NCBI GenBank assembly: GCA_963783835.1
Contig: CAWAOX010000013.1
Span: 186,001-250,000, forward strand
DNA: 64,000 nt
Origin: CAIQPS01 sp963783835
Lineage (GTDB): Bacteria; Actinomycetota; Thermoleophilia; RBG-16-64-13
Direction: 5' to 3'
Shown here in pieces: positions 26,553 to 34,523 of the stretch; the stretch's first letter is position 1, and each line of letters begins with the position of its first letter. The translations under genes were made by a program, and so were the position numbers. The notes under the pieces were generated by a model, which ran no database searches, was not told the origin of the DNA, and was given only the letters and a program-made list of their open reading frames with translations.

Positions 26553-26758
26553 GCTCTCTCCACCTCGATGGCGACTTCGGGGCACATGAGCGCGCAGATG
26601 CCGCAGCCATTGCACCCGTCGCCGCTGTCGAAAGCGGCGATGAAGTACCCCTTGAGATTCAGCTCTTCGGACAGATGGATGCTCTTCTTGGGACAAAGCT
26701 CTATGCAGAACAGGCAGCCCTTGCAGCGCTCCCCGTCGATCTGGATACGACCTCGCAA
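26549..26758 (-). CDS. Two-cluster 4Fe-4S ferredoxin subunit of the 2-oxoacid oxidoreductase
   Basis: A 69-residue delta subunit with CKGCLFCIELCP and CNGCGICALMCP, two complete CxxCxxCxxxCP motifs that hold 4Fe-4S clusters and pass electrons from the TPP subunit to ferredoxin. The start is TTG 26756-26758, five bases after GGAGG; there is no better ATG. It is the first gene of a five-gene operon (ferredoxin, alpha, beta, gamma, ACT) with overlaps or gaps of under ten bases. Confidence 0.92.
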   Translation of the reverse strand: MRGRIQIDGERCKGCLFCIELCPKKSIHLSEELNLKGYFIAAFDSGDGCNGCGICALMCPEVAIEVERA

Positions 26759-26880
26759 CGATTACCTCCGGCGGCTTCGGTGTCGCCGCATATCATAGCC
26801 TCTCCGGCCCCCCCGGCTCCGGGGCACGGCTACCTGCAGCGTTCGTGCCGGCGTTGGCGGCGTAGGTGCGCCCTACGGCA

Positions 26881-27789
26881 TCACGGTGGGCACTTGGCGC
26901 ACACAGACCTGAACTGCATCGTGCTGAGGTAGCGATCGCCCCGGTCGGGAAGGATCACCACGATCGTCCCGCCTTCGATCTGCTTGGCTATGCGCAGCGC
27001 CACCGCCGCAGCCGCTCCCCCGGAGGTGCCGACGAACAACCCCTCCCGGGTGGCCAGGAGCCGGGTGATCTCGAAGGCTTCACCGTCGTCGACCGTCTCC
27101 TTGAGATCGAGCTCTTCCGGGCGGTAGATGCCCGGCACCATGGACTCGGTCATGTTCTTGAGCCCCTGGATGGTGTGCCCCGCGGCCGGCTCGACGCCGA
27201 CGATCTTCACCGCGGGCTTCACCGATTTCAGGTACCTGCCGGTGCCCATCAACGTGCCCGACGTACCCATGCCGGCCACGAAGTAGTCCACTTCGCCGTT
27301 CGTCTGCCGGTATACCTCGGGGCCCGTCGTTTCGAAGTGCGCGAGAGCGTTGGTCTGGTTGTCGTATTGATTGGGCATGTAGTACTTGCCCGGGAACTCC
27401 TCCATAAGGGCGTGGGCCTGGCGGATGGCGCCGTCGATGTTGTCCTTGGCGGAGGTGGGGAACACGTGGGCTCCGAAGCCCTCCAGTATCAGCCGCCGCT
27501 CCGTGCTTACGCACTCGGGCATGCAGAGCTGCACCTCGTACCCTTTGGCGGCGCCGATCATGGCGATGGCGATGCCGGTGTTCCCGGACGTGGGCTCGAG
27601 GATGATCTTGTCGGGAGTGAGTTCCCCGCTCTCTTCGGCTTTCGTGATCATGTAGAGAGCAGGCCGGTCCTTCACCGATCCGCCGGGGTTGCAGCCCTCA
27701 AGCTTGCAGAGCACCTTGACGTTCGGATTCGGGTTGAGGTTCACGATCTCGACCAGAGGCGTATTACCGATTGCCTGCAGAAGATTCAT
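26881..27789 (-). CDS. cysK: Cysteine synthase (O-acetylserine sulfhydrylase type)
   Basis: A 302-residue PLP enzyme with LEGCNPGGSVKDRPALYMI, in which the SVKDR lysine binds PLP. EPTSGNTGIAIAMIGAAKGY (phosphate and substrate loop), GMGTSGTLMGTGRYLK and GTSGGAAAAVALRIAKQ follow. It makes cysteine from O-acetylserine and sulfide, or O-phosphoserine in related enzymes. The C-terminus CAKCPP is a little unusual for the family. A small stem-loop (CGTAGG/CCTACG, 26861-26877) follows the stop and may act in termination. The gene is upstream of the oxidoreductase operon on the same strand but 122 bases apart. Confidence 0.95.
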   Translation of the reverse strand: MNLLQAIGNTPLVEIVNLNPNPNVKVLCKLEGCNPGGSVKDRPALYMITKAEESGELTPDKIILEPTSGNTGIAIAMIGAAKGYEVQLCMPECVSTERRLILEGFGAHVFPTSAKDNIDGAIRQAHALMEEFPGKYYMPNQYDNQTNALAHFETTGPEVYRQTNGEVDYFVAGMGTSGTLMGTGRYLKSVKPAVKIVGVEPAAGHTIQGLKNMTESMVPGIYRPEELDLKETVDDGEAFEITRLLATREGLFVGTSGGAAAAVALRIAKQIEGGTIVVILPDRGDRYLSTMQFRSVCAKCPP

Positions 27790-27959
27790 CAGCCGTATCT
27801 CCGATGTCTACGACGCGTTTGACCCATCGATGCTACCGCATATGTAACAATGAATGCGGAACTGGGTCCTAAGCTAGGGCGTCCGACGCTCGGGATCGAA
27901 TCCAGCCGTACGCGGGACAGAACGGCGTACAAGAGCGAAACCAGCAGCGGAGGTATGAC

Positions 27960-28760
27960 ATGAAGCGTTCTTTGCTCGTCGTCTCGATGGTCGGCGCAGC
28001 GGTACTCGCGCTGTCCATCCTGGTCGCCGGATGTGGCAGCGGCAGCACAGCGGACGACTCGAAGGCTCTCGAAGGCAAGACCTGGAAGGCGACCGAGATC
28101 GCGGGGGTGAAGTCGGTGCTCTCTACCAAAGGGAGCGCGGCTACGGCGAAGTTCACGGCGGGCAAGGTGACGGGTTCCGGTACGGTCAATCGCTACACGG
28201 CGTCCTACACGACCGGCCCGGGCAACACGATCGAGATCGGTGCCGCCGCAAGCACCCAGATGGCCGGTCCTGAGGACGCGATGGCCCAGGAGCAGGCCTA
28301 CTTCGCGGCGCTGCAGAAGGCGGCGACCTACGAAGTCACCGACGCCTCCCTGACGCTCCTCGATGACAAGGACAAGGTACTGGTGAAATACGAGGCCGTG
28401 GAGCCGACCGCGCTTACCGGGACAGAATGGCAAGCCCTCGCCTACAACAACGGCAAAGACGCTCTCCAGTCGCTCGCCGCCGACAGCACCATCACGGCCG
28501 TTTTCGGCACCGATGGCTCCTTGGCGGGCAACGCGAGTGTCAACCAGTACTCGACGACGTACACCACCTCCGGCCAGGACCAGATGACGATCGCCTCACC
28601 GATCGCCAGCACGATGATGGCGGGCCCCGATGCGCTGATGGCGCAGGAGGCCGCCTACCTGGCCGCCCTGCCCAAGACCGCGACCTACTCGATCGACGGC
28701 GACGAACTGTGGCTGCGCGACGCGACCGGAGCGGCGCTGGCCCACTACGTGGCCAAGTAA
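27960..28760 (+). CDS. Lipoprotein with two META domains
   Basis: A signal peptide with lipobox LVAGC near residue 22 is followed by two similar halves of about 115 residues. Each half has LxGxxW, GKVTGSGTVNRYTASYT or GSLAGNASVNQYSTTYT, an MAGPxxxMAQExAY(F/L)AAL segment, and a strand that ends the META fold. META domains (HslJ/META1 type) occur in outer-surface and stress-related lipoproteins with no known catalysis. A strong intrinsic terminator follows the stop. Divergent from cysK across 170 bases. 266 residues. Confidence 0.88.
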   Translation: MKRSLLVVSMVGAAVLALSILVAGCGSGSTADDSKALEGKTWKATEIAGVKSVLSTKGSAATAKFTAGKVTGSGTVNRYTASYTTGPGNTIEIGAAASTQMAGPEDAMAQEQAYFAALQKAATYEVTDASLTLLDDKDKVLVKYEAVEPTALTGTEWQALAYNNGKDALQSLAADSTITAVFGTDGSLAGNASVNQYSTTYTTSGQDQMTIASPIASTMMAGPDALMAQEAAYLAALPKTATYSIDGDELWLRDATGAALAHYVAK

Positions 28761-28782
28761 CCTCATCCCGACCTTGTAGTGC

Positions 28783-28825
28783 GAGCCCCGCGCGGCGCAT
28801 CCGCCGCGCGGGGCTCGGCTTTTTC
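28783..28825 (+). terminator. Intrinsic terminator of the META lipoprotein gene
   Basis: A perfect 15-bp stem (28783-28797 with 28802-28816), loop CATC, followed by GGC and a T run. It lies 23 bases after the stop of the META-domain gene. On the minus strand it has no T run. Confidence 0.93.
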
Positions 28826-28888
28826 TATGACTGTTGGCACCGCCCGCTCGGACCGCCCACGGAAGGCCGCGCGACGGCTGTTCGGTCT

Positions 28889-29755
28889 TCAGCGGCCTCC
28901 TACGCGTCCTCCGGCGGCGCGGGAGGGGGAGCGTACGGCACCTGTGCTTGCGGCGGCGCGTACGGCCCCGCGTACGGCCCCGCGCCCGGCGGCTGCTGAT
29001 AGGGCGCCTGTTGGTAAGGCGGCTGTTGCTGCGGCCCGTAGGGCGGGCCGCCCGGCGCCGCCCGGGTATCCAGGCTGCAGCGGCGGCCGCGGCCGCCGCG
29101 CCCCCAAGATCACCAGAACGATCCCGACTGCCAGAAGCACCACGCCGAAGACGGTCAGCCCGATGCCGAGAGGCAGCAGGAAGCCGAGACGAACACCGAC
29201 GCTCACGCTCGCCTCCACCGGCGCGCTCGCGTCGGCGTTCATCACCACGGCGGTCCAGTTGCCGCCTTGCACGTCCCACTCTACCGTTTGGGTACCCGTG
29301 CCTTCCTGTTTCGCCACCCAGAAGGTCTGCTGTCCGGGCGGCGCGGACGGAGCGCCCCCATCGTAGTGCCAATACTCCGCCGCGGAGGAGAACCACGATG
29401 AGAGAATCTCCAGATTGGTGACCTCATCGTAGGCCACCCCTTCGAGATACGCTGCTACCGCGTCGGTGGGGCCGATGCCGATGAACACAGGCGCCGGCCC
29501 GCTCGAAGTCGCACTGATCCGCACCAGGCCTCCGCCCGGAAGCCAGTCCCCAGAGCCGACGTTCAGACTCACGTCCGGGGTGACGAGAGCGTAGCCGCTC
29601 GAAGTCAGAGTGCGGTCTGAGGTCGAGAAGAAGCCGTTGCTATCCTTGTAGGACCCGTTGATGGACAGCACGATGATCCCAGGGATCAGCACCCCGATGC
29701 CGACAAGGATCAACAACACTCCGATGACGATCGCTACTATCTTGGCCGGTCGCAT
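28889..29755 (-). CDS. Two-helix membrane protein with Pro/Gln-rich tail and apparent frameshift
   Basis: An N-terminal helix (IVAIVIGVLLILVGIGVLIP), an extracytoplasmic beta-rich domain of about 150 residues with GNWTAVVMNADAS, then a second helix (LPLGIGLTVFGVVLLAVGIV) and a cytoplasmic tail. In the open frame the tail becomes Ala/Arg-rich (to 28889). Reading one base later from about 29065, it gives GGPPYGPQQQPPYQQAPYQQ and ends at a stop at 28900-28902. Tails of that Pro/Tyr/Gln type are normal for this kind of protein, so a one-base indel in the GC-rich tract is likely. Function unknown; the middle domain resembles actinobacterial membrane proteins with no assigned role. Confidence 0.7.
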   Translation of the reverse strand: MRPAKIVAIVIGVLLILVGIGVLIPGIIVLSINGSYKDSNGFFSTSDRTLTSSGYALVTPDVSLNVGSGDWLPGGGLVRISATSSGPAPVFIGIGPTDAVAAYLEGVAYDEVTNLEILSSWFSSAAEYWHYDGGAPSAPPGQQTFWVAKQEGTGTQTVEWDVQGGNWTAVVMNADASAPVEASVSVGVRLGFLLPLGIGLTVFGVVLLAVGIVLVILGARRPRPPLQPGYPGGAGRPALRAAATAALPTGALSAAAGRGAVRGAVRAAASTGAVRSPSRAAGGRVGGR

Positions 29756-29791
29756 CTTCGCCTCCTCGCGGTCTTCTCGCCGCTGTTACGA

Positions 29792-30157
29792 TTATTGTCC
29801 GGCGTTCTCGGTCACCCTGCATTCAACTATCTTCTTGACCAACTGTAAAGGCAGCGGCAGGCCGAGCGGGAACCGAGCGGAGGCCTTCCCGCTCCTGAAG
29901 GGCTGCAACTCTTCTCCCAATGCCGCCGCGACGGCGCCCGTGATCGGGTAGAGCCCGATGTGCCGCTCATACGCGGCGAAGAAGACCACGCGCCGCCCCG
30001 CAAGATCGAACGCCGGGATGCCGTAACTTATCTTCTCGGTGGCACCCGGGGCAGCCGCGCGGATCGCCGTGCGCAGTTGCTGGAGCGCACGTTGGGTCTC
30101 CTCCGGGAACCCGGCTATGTATTCGTCGATCGAGACAGCGGCCGGCCGGCGCCCCAC
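29792..30157 (-). CDS. DUF1801 (YdhG-like) protein
   Basis: A 121-residue protein starting at GTG 30157, nine bases after AGGAG. It has DEYIAGFPEETQRALQQLRTAIRAAAPGATEKISYGIPAFDLAGRRVVFFAAYERHIGLYP shortened to its key points: the SYGIP/FD segment and the HIGLYP strand of the DUF1801 fold. Related proteins include the frataxin-like Fra of Bacillus, but most members are uncharacterised. It begins 8 bases from the end of the metallo-hydrolase gene and is probably co-transcribed with it. Confidence 0.88.
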   Translation of the reverse strand: MGRRPAAVSIDEYIAGFPEETQRALQQLRTAIRAAAPGATEKISYGIPAFDLAGRRVVFFAAYERHIGLYPITGAVAAALGEELQPFRSGKASARFPLGLPLPLQLVKKIVECRVTENAGQ

Positions 30158-30164
30158 GGTGATG

Positions 30165-31019
30165 TCACTCCTCTTCGCGCCAATGCCAGTCCCGGCCGCC
30201 CTTGAACACGTTCGCGTTCATCTCGTTGCTCAGGTGGACGAGGTGGGCACGCGGGAACCGTTCCGCCATAACGTAGTAGAAGTCGGCGACGGTGTCTGTC
30301 CGCGCCAACTCCTCCTCCGTGGCCAGGAGATACTCGCGGGTGAAGTCAAGAGAACTCCTATCGAACGGCATCCCAGGCCTCTGATGCCCGGGGATGATGA
30401 CTTCCGCCCCCATGGTCTCGATCTTGTCGATCTCCCTGACCCATTGCTGCCGCTCCTCGGCTGTGATCTCACAGGTGAAGGGATGGGCCTGGTTGAACAG
30501 CACGTCGCTCGCGTAGAGCGTCTTGATAGAGGGGATCCAGACCATGGTGTTGTAGCGCATGTCGCCGATCACCTTGGAGATGATCTCCAGACGCTGGCCC
30601 TCGAGTTCGATGTAGTCCTCGTTGAGAGACTCCACGTGCACTGCCTGCCGGCACAAGTTATGGACGCCTATGGTGTTCTCCCAGATCTCCATCTTCCCGA
30701 AGAACTGGCCGTTGATCATGTCCGCTTCCGACGGTATCGCCACCACCCGCGCTTCGGGGAAGGCCGCCGCTATCGTCCCGGCCCCGAAGTAGTGATCGGG
30801 ATGGGCGTGGGTCAGATAGATGGTGGTGAGCTTCTTGCCGGTCTCCACTATCTCGGTGATGACCCTATGGGCGCCCGACAGTGTCCACTGAGCGTCTATA
30901 AGAACGGCGTCGGTCTTTCCGGTGACGATGACGGAAGCGACCTCGAACCCCTCTTCGTCACAGAAGAAGACCTTGGTCGCCAATGGTTGGGCCGCGTTGG
31001 CGTTCAGCCGGATCTCCAC
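30165..31019 (-). CDS. MBL-fold metallo-hydrolase
   Basis: A 284-residue metallo-beta-lactamase-fold hydrolase with the zinc motif THAHPDHYFG, VLIDAQWTLSG upstream, and IIPGHQRPG as the later His ligand region. The family covers many hydrolases that work on esters, thioesters or lactones. There is no signal peptide, so it is cytoplasmic. It is followed by the DUF1801 gene. The substrate cannot be inferred from sequence or context. Confidence 0.88.
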   Translation of the reverse strand: MEIRLNANAAQPLATKVFFCDEEGFEVASVIVTGKTDAVLIDAQWTLSGAHRVITEIVETGKKLTTIYLTHAHPDHYFGAGTIAAAFPEARVVAIPSEADMINGQFFGKMEIWENTIGVHNLCRQAVHVESLNEDYIELEGQRLEIISKVIGDMRYNTMVWIPSIKTLYASDVLFNQAHPFTCEITAEERQQWVREIDKIETMGAEVIIPGHQRPGMPFDRSSLDFTREYLLATEEELARTDTVADFYYVMAERFPRAHLVHLSNEMNANVFKGGRDWHWREEE

Positions 31020-31053
31020 TGCACTTACCCCCGGTAGTCGATTTCGGCTGAGT

Positions 31054-31854
31054 CTAGCATTCCAGCGCCCGCCGCTCCTCCCTCATCCGCCTGCGGGCGC
31101 GGCGCGTGACGCGCATGAAACTCGAGAAGTGCGTCCAGGGTTTGATGTCGCTCTTCTCGGTGCCGTAGATCGTCTTGATGGGCACCCAGGCCAGCTGGTA
31201 GCCCCGGCCAACACAGATCGCGATCTCTTCCACCTCGAAGGCGAAACCCTGCTCCTCGCTCGCGAGCGCCACTTCGGCTATCCGCCGGCTGTGCAGGCGG
31301 TAACCGGACTGGTTGTCCGGGATCCACTGCCCCAGCGCGCGGGAGAAAAGCGCTCGACTGACGCTGTTCGTGAACCATCGGATCGGCGGCATGTCCCGGT
31401 AGTCCCGGGCGCCGACAACGAGATCGGCCCCGGTCCGCACCCAGGCCTCGAGAAGCCGGGGGATCTCGCTCGGGTCGTGTTGGCCGTCGCCGTCGAGGGT
31501 CAGGAAGGCCGCCCAGAGCGGAGCGGGAGCGCCGGAGTCGGCAGCCGCTTCGCCGCCCCCGCCCGCCGGGTCTGGACCCGAGGCCGTCGCCGCCAAAGCC
31601 TCCCGAAATCCGGCCTTGAGTGCGGCGCCCTTCCCTCGGTTCGGCTCCAAGCGGAGCACCTGGGCGCCGGCGGCCGCCGCCTCGGCGCCGGTACCATCGG
31701 AGGAACCATCATCGACGACGAGGAGCGGCAGTCCCTGCACCGCTATCGCCGCCACCACCGCGCCTATCCTGCCGGCCTCGTTGTGGGCTGGGACGATGGC
31801 GAGCACAGAGCCCTGGCCGGCGTCGGAGTGGTGAGATTCCATGAGGGCTTCCAT
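31054..31854 (-). CDS. GT2 glycosyltransferase (polyprenyl-phosphate sugar transferase-like)
   Basis: ATG 31854 (or ATG 31842) gives about 266 residues. The GT-A fold shows VLAIVPAHNEAGRIG, LLVVDDGSSDGT, LRLEPNRGKGAALKAGF and LTLDGDGQHDPSEIP (the DxD-type metal site), ending with GTEKSDIKPWTHF. This resembles DPM1-like and undecaprenyl-phosphate glycosyltransferases. A Gly/Pro/Ala insertion of about 25 residues before the DGDGQH motif is unusual. It follows a GT39 gene by 76 bases on the same strand, a common pairing in which this enzyme makes a lipid-linked sugar that the GT39 uses. Confidence 0.9.
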   Translation of the reverse strand: MEALMESHHSDAGQGSVLAIVPAHNEAGRIGAVVAAIAVQGLPLLVVDDGSSDGTGAEAAAAGAQVLRLEPNRGKGAALKAGFREALAATASGPDPAGGGGEAAADSGAPAPLWAAFLTLDGDGQHDPSEIPRLLEAWVRTGADLVVGARDYRDMPPIRWFTNSVSRALFSRALGQWIPDNQSGYRLHSRRIAEVALASEEQGFAFEVEEIAICVGRGYQLAWVPIKTIYGTEKSDIKPWTHFSSFMRVTRRARRRMREERRALEC

Positions 31855-31930
31855 AGCGGGACGAGTATATCCAGATGCGAGTCTCAGCGTGGAAGCCGCT
31901 GCCGGAGGCGGCCGTCGGTGAGGGCGGCCG

Positions 31931-33883
31931 CTACCAGAGTTGGTAGAGCGTGCCTCCGCCGGCACTTCCGCCGTATTGGGCGGCGTCGACCGCGGTCCCG
32001 TTCTGTTCGACCCACTGGGAGATGGCGTTGAAGGTGACGCCGGGGCCGCCGGAGAAGCCGCCTCCGCCGGAGGGCGACCCCCCAGGCACCCCGCTCGGCG
32101 GACCGCCCGCTCCCTGTCTGCCGCCGATAAGTACGAAACGTACCTTTTGCGCCGCGACCAGTTGCTGAAGCTCGGCCAGCGTCGGAGCGGGATCCGCACC
32201 GCTGAAGCCCCCCATCGCCATGACCGGCAGCCCGGTAGCCAGGATGAGATACTCCGCCGATTGCGCTCCCTGGACCGCGACCAAGTACTCTGCCGACCCC
32301 CTGTTGGCGAGAAGGTAGTTCACGAGGGCAGCGTCGGCCGTCGAGCCGGAGAAAGCAGATACGCCGGGCGGCGCGAGCGGACCGCCGCCTGAGGCTCCAC
32401 CGAAACCGCTTGGACCGCCCGCTATGCGCAGGATCGCATCGGGTCCGGCCGCTGCGAACGGGCCCGTAATACTGCGCGAGACGGTGCTCAAGGAATATGC
32501 GGTAGGTCCGGCCAACACGCACACCAGCGCGAGCGCGCCGGCTCCAATCGCGATGGCCCTCGCATTGAAGACCCGCGCTATCGACAGCGTCAGTGCCACC
32601 GCGCCCACGATTCCGGCCACGATGATCGCCGTCGCCAGTCCGGGCGCGTATCCGGGGGTACGGCCGAGAAGGGAAGCGGACAGGAAGCCCGTCCCAAGCA
32701 CGGCGGCGGGCAACAGCCAGGCCAACCATCGAGTGCGGCGGCCCAACCGCCACATCGCGACCGAGCCGCCGCCCGCGAGCGCGGCCAGCGGCGGAGCAAG
32801 GACCACAGTGTAGTACGGATGGAGAACGCCCTTGGCTAGACTGAACACGGCCAGATAGAGAAGAGCCCACCCTCCCCAGAGCAGGTAGCCGGCACGAGGA
32901 AGATCGTTACGCCGGCCTCTCCGCGTGAGCCACAACCCCGCTATCAGGCCGACCAGCGCCAGGGGTATAAGCCAGGCGATTTGGCCTCCCAATTGGTCGT
33001 TGAACATGCGCAGCCAGCCGGGTGCGCCACTGAAGTTCGGCGTCGGGCCTGAATTGCCCAGGTACCCGGCGCTCCGGCTGAAGACGAGATCGATGACGGA
33101 GTTGTTGGTGCTCCCCCCCACGTAGGGCCGGCCTTCCGCCGGCCACAGTTCGACGATAGCCACCCACCACCCGCCGGCGGCGATCAGCGCGGCACCGGCG
33201 ATCAGGGTCTGGAACACCCGCCGCCCCAGTCTTGGGGGACCGCATACCAGGTAGACCAGCGCAAAGGCGGGCAGCACCACAAGAGCTTCCAGCATCTTGG
33301 TCAGGAAGGCGAAGCCGACCAGAGCGCCGCAGGCCGCCAGTTTCCACGTCGACCCCTTCTCAAGTGCCGACCAGAGCGCCCAGGCGGCCGCCAGAAGCAG
33401 AAGGGTGAGCAGAGCGTCCGGGTTGTTGAGGCGGAACATGACCACGGCCACCGGAGCGAGCGCGAGCGCGAGCGCGGCCATAAGGCCGGCCACGTCACCC
33501 TGCCAGCGGCGCACAAGGTGGTAGAGGATGAGGACGGAGCCCACCCCTGCCAGTGCCTGCGGGAGCAGCATGCTCCAACTCGAGAAGCCGAACATTCGGC
33601 CGAAAAGCCCCTGCAGCCACAGGGAGGCCGGTAGTTTGTCGACGGTGATGAAGGACCCCGGGTCGAGGGAGCCGAAGAACCAGGCTTTCCAGCTCACGCT
33701 CGCGCTCTTGACCGCGGCCGCGTAGTACTCGTTTCCCATGCCGTTCCGGGAGAGCCCCCACGCAAAGAGAGCGAGGGCAAGGACGACGATCGCACCTAGA
33801 CCCGCCCACGACCACCAGGGGCGAGGCTGAGGACGCCAGGCCTTCAATCGGTGCCACCGTGTGGATTGCGCTTGAATACCCAT
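31931..33883 (-). CDS. GT39 (ArnT/PMT-like) membrane glycosyltransferase
   Basis: A 650-residue polytopic protein with the GT39 pattern. It has NGMGNEYYAAAVKSA and DPGSFITVDKLPASLWLQGLFG (the first-loop acidic residues), then many helices, and DLVFSRSAGYLGNSGP further on. The C-terminal 150 residues form a soluble domain with Gly/Pro-rich insertions (GGPSGFGGASGGGPLAPPG). Such enzymes move a sugar from a polyprenyl carrier to lipid or protein outside the membrane. The closest patterns are the actinobacterial 4-amino-4-deoxy-L-arabinose transferase-annotated proteins. The sugar is not known. Operon with the GT2 gene. Confidence 0.88.
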   Translation of the reverse strand: MGIQAQSTRWHRLKAWRPQPRPWWSWAGLGAIVVLALALFAWGLSRNGMGNEYYAAAVKSASVSWKAWFFGSLDPGSFITVDKLPASLWLQGLFGRMFGFSSWSMLLPQALAGVGSVLILYHLVRRWQGDVAGLMAALALALAPVAVVMFRLNNPDALLTLLLLAAAWALWSALEKGSTWKLAACGALVGFAFLTKMLEALVVLPAFALVYLVCGPPRLGRRVFQTLIAGAALIAAGGWWVAIVELWPAEGRPYVGGSTNNSVIDLVFSRSAGYLGNSGPTPNFSGAPGWLRMFNDQLGGQIAWLIPLALVGLIAGLWLTRRGRRNDLPRAGYLLWGGWALLYLAVFSLAKGVLHPYYTVVLAPPLAALAGGGSVAMWRLGRRTRWLAWLLPAAVLGTGFLSASLLGRTPGYAPGLATAIIVAGIVGAVALTLSIARVFNARAIAIGAGALALVCVLAGPTAYSLSTVSRSITGPFAAAGPDAILRIAGGPSGFGGASGGGPLAPPGVSAFSGSTADAALVNYLLANRGSAEYLVAVQGAQSAEYLILATGLPVMAMGGFSGADPAPTLAELQQLVAAQKVRFVLIGGRQGAGGPPSGVPGGSPSGGGGFSGGPGVTFNAISQWVEQNGTAVDAAQYGGSAGGGTLYQLW

Positions 33884-33927
33884 CTAGGGCAAGAAAGTAC
33901 CCGGGCCGGCATAAGGTCCGCGTATGG

Positions 33928-34473
33928 CTACCCCTTAGGGCGAGTCGCGCCCGCCCCCCGGCGCCGGCTTTCGATGACCGCGGCCAGTTCGTCGGCCCGT
34001 TGAGAGCCGAGCATCACCCGCCTGCCGTCGCGGAGCGTCAGTTCCACACCCCGGTCGCCGCTCAGGTTGTAGGCCATCTTCTCTTTCGACCACCCCTTGA
34101 CACCCCAGCCGCCGTATTCCTTGACAGCGTTGTATTGGCGCGCCTGGATCTGTTGGATGTCGACGAGAGCGATCGCGCGGCGCGAGAAGGGACGGTAGCG
34201 GATCAACACCTCAGCGTCCGTCACCTCGAGCACCAGGCGGATGCGGCCGAACAGGAATGGCAATCCCAGCCCGAAGAGCAGCCACAGCACCCACACCACC
34301 CAATCGGGAGCCGGGTTCTGGCCGACCGGCTCTCCCCCGATGATCTGTCGGATGAACGGCCACCAAGCGAGCGCGGCGGGCGCGGCCACGAGCATCCACA
34401 CCCACCACTGCCGGAAACGCTGCTCCTCGTGGTAGGCGGGCTGCTTTGGAGTTGTTGACGACAACGCGGACAC
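33928..34473 (-). CDS. Membrane protein with PH-like C-terminal domain (DUF6141-like)
   Basis: A protein of about 181 residues with two helices (WVWMLVAAPAALAWWPF and WVVWVLWLLFGLGLPFLFG). A soluble domain follows with RLVLEVTDAEVLIRYRPF, DIQQIQARQYNAVKEYGGWG and GVELTLRDGRRVMLGSQR. This last part is the PH-like fold that occurs in many small bacterial membrane proteins. GTG 34473 is the likely start; the frame reaches GTG 34521, inside the ribosome site of the divergent gene. Function unknown. The DUF6141 name is from memory of the motif. Confidence 0.7.
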   Translation of the reverse strand: MSALSSTTPKQPAYHEEQRFRQWWVWMLVAAPAALAWWPFIRQIIGGEPVGQNPAPDWVVWVLWLLFGLGLPFLFGRIRLVLEVTDAEVLIRYRPFSRRAIALVDIQQIQARQYNAVKEYGGWGVKGWSKEKMAYNLSGDRGVELTLRDGRRVMLGSQRADELAAVIESRRRGAGATRPKG

Positions 34474-34481
34474 GTCGTCAG

Positions 34482-34487
34482 TATAAT
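34482..34487 (+). promoter_or_regulatory. Possible -10 box of the acyl-CoA ligase gene
   Basis: A perfect TATAAT lies 36 bases before ATG 34524. TTGACG (34455-34460) is the best -35, but the spacing is 21, too long for a standard sigma-70 promoter. The element is weakly supported. Confidence 0.35.
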
Positions 34488-34523
34488 GCCTCAACCGCAG
34501 CGTTCTAGGAGGAATCCCCACTG

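Noticed and set aside
26861..26883. TGA of cysK plus hairpin as a fourth Sec site
   Set aside because: The protein already has full family length. The frame beyond the TGA has no conserved sequence and stops soon, and the hairpin starts too close to it. It is more likely a normal stop with a small terminator-like stem.
31884..32870. 328-codon frame overlapping the GT39 gene on the same strand
   Set aside because: It is the GT39 gene read in another frame. The GT39 frame has membrane helices and family motifs throughout.
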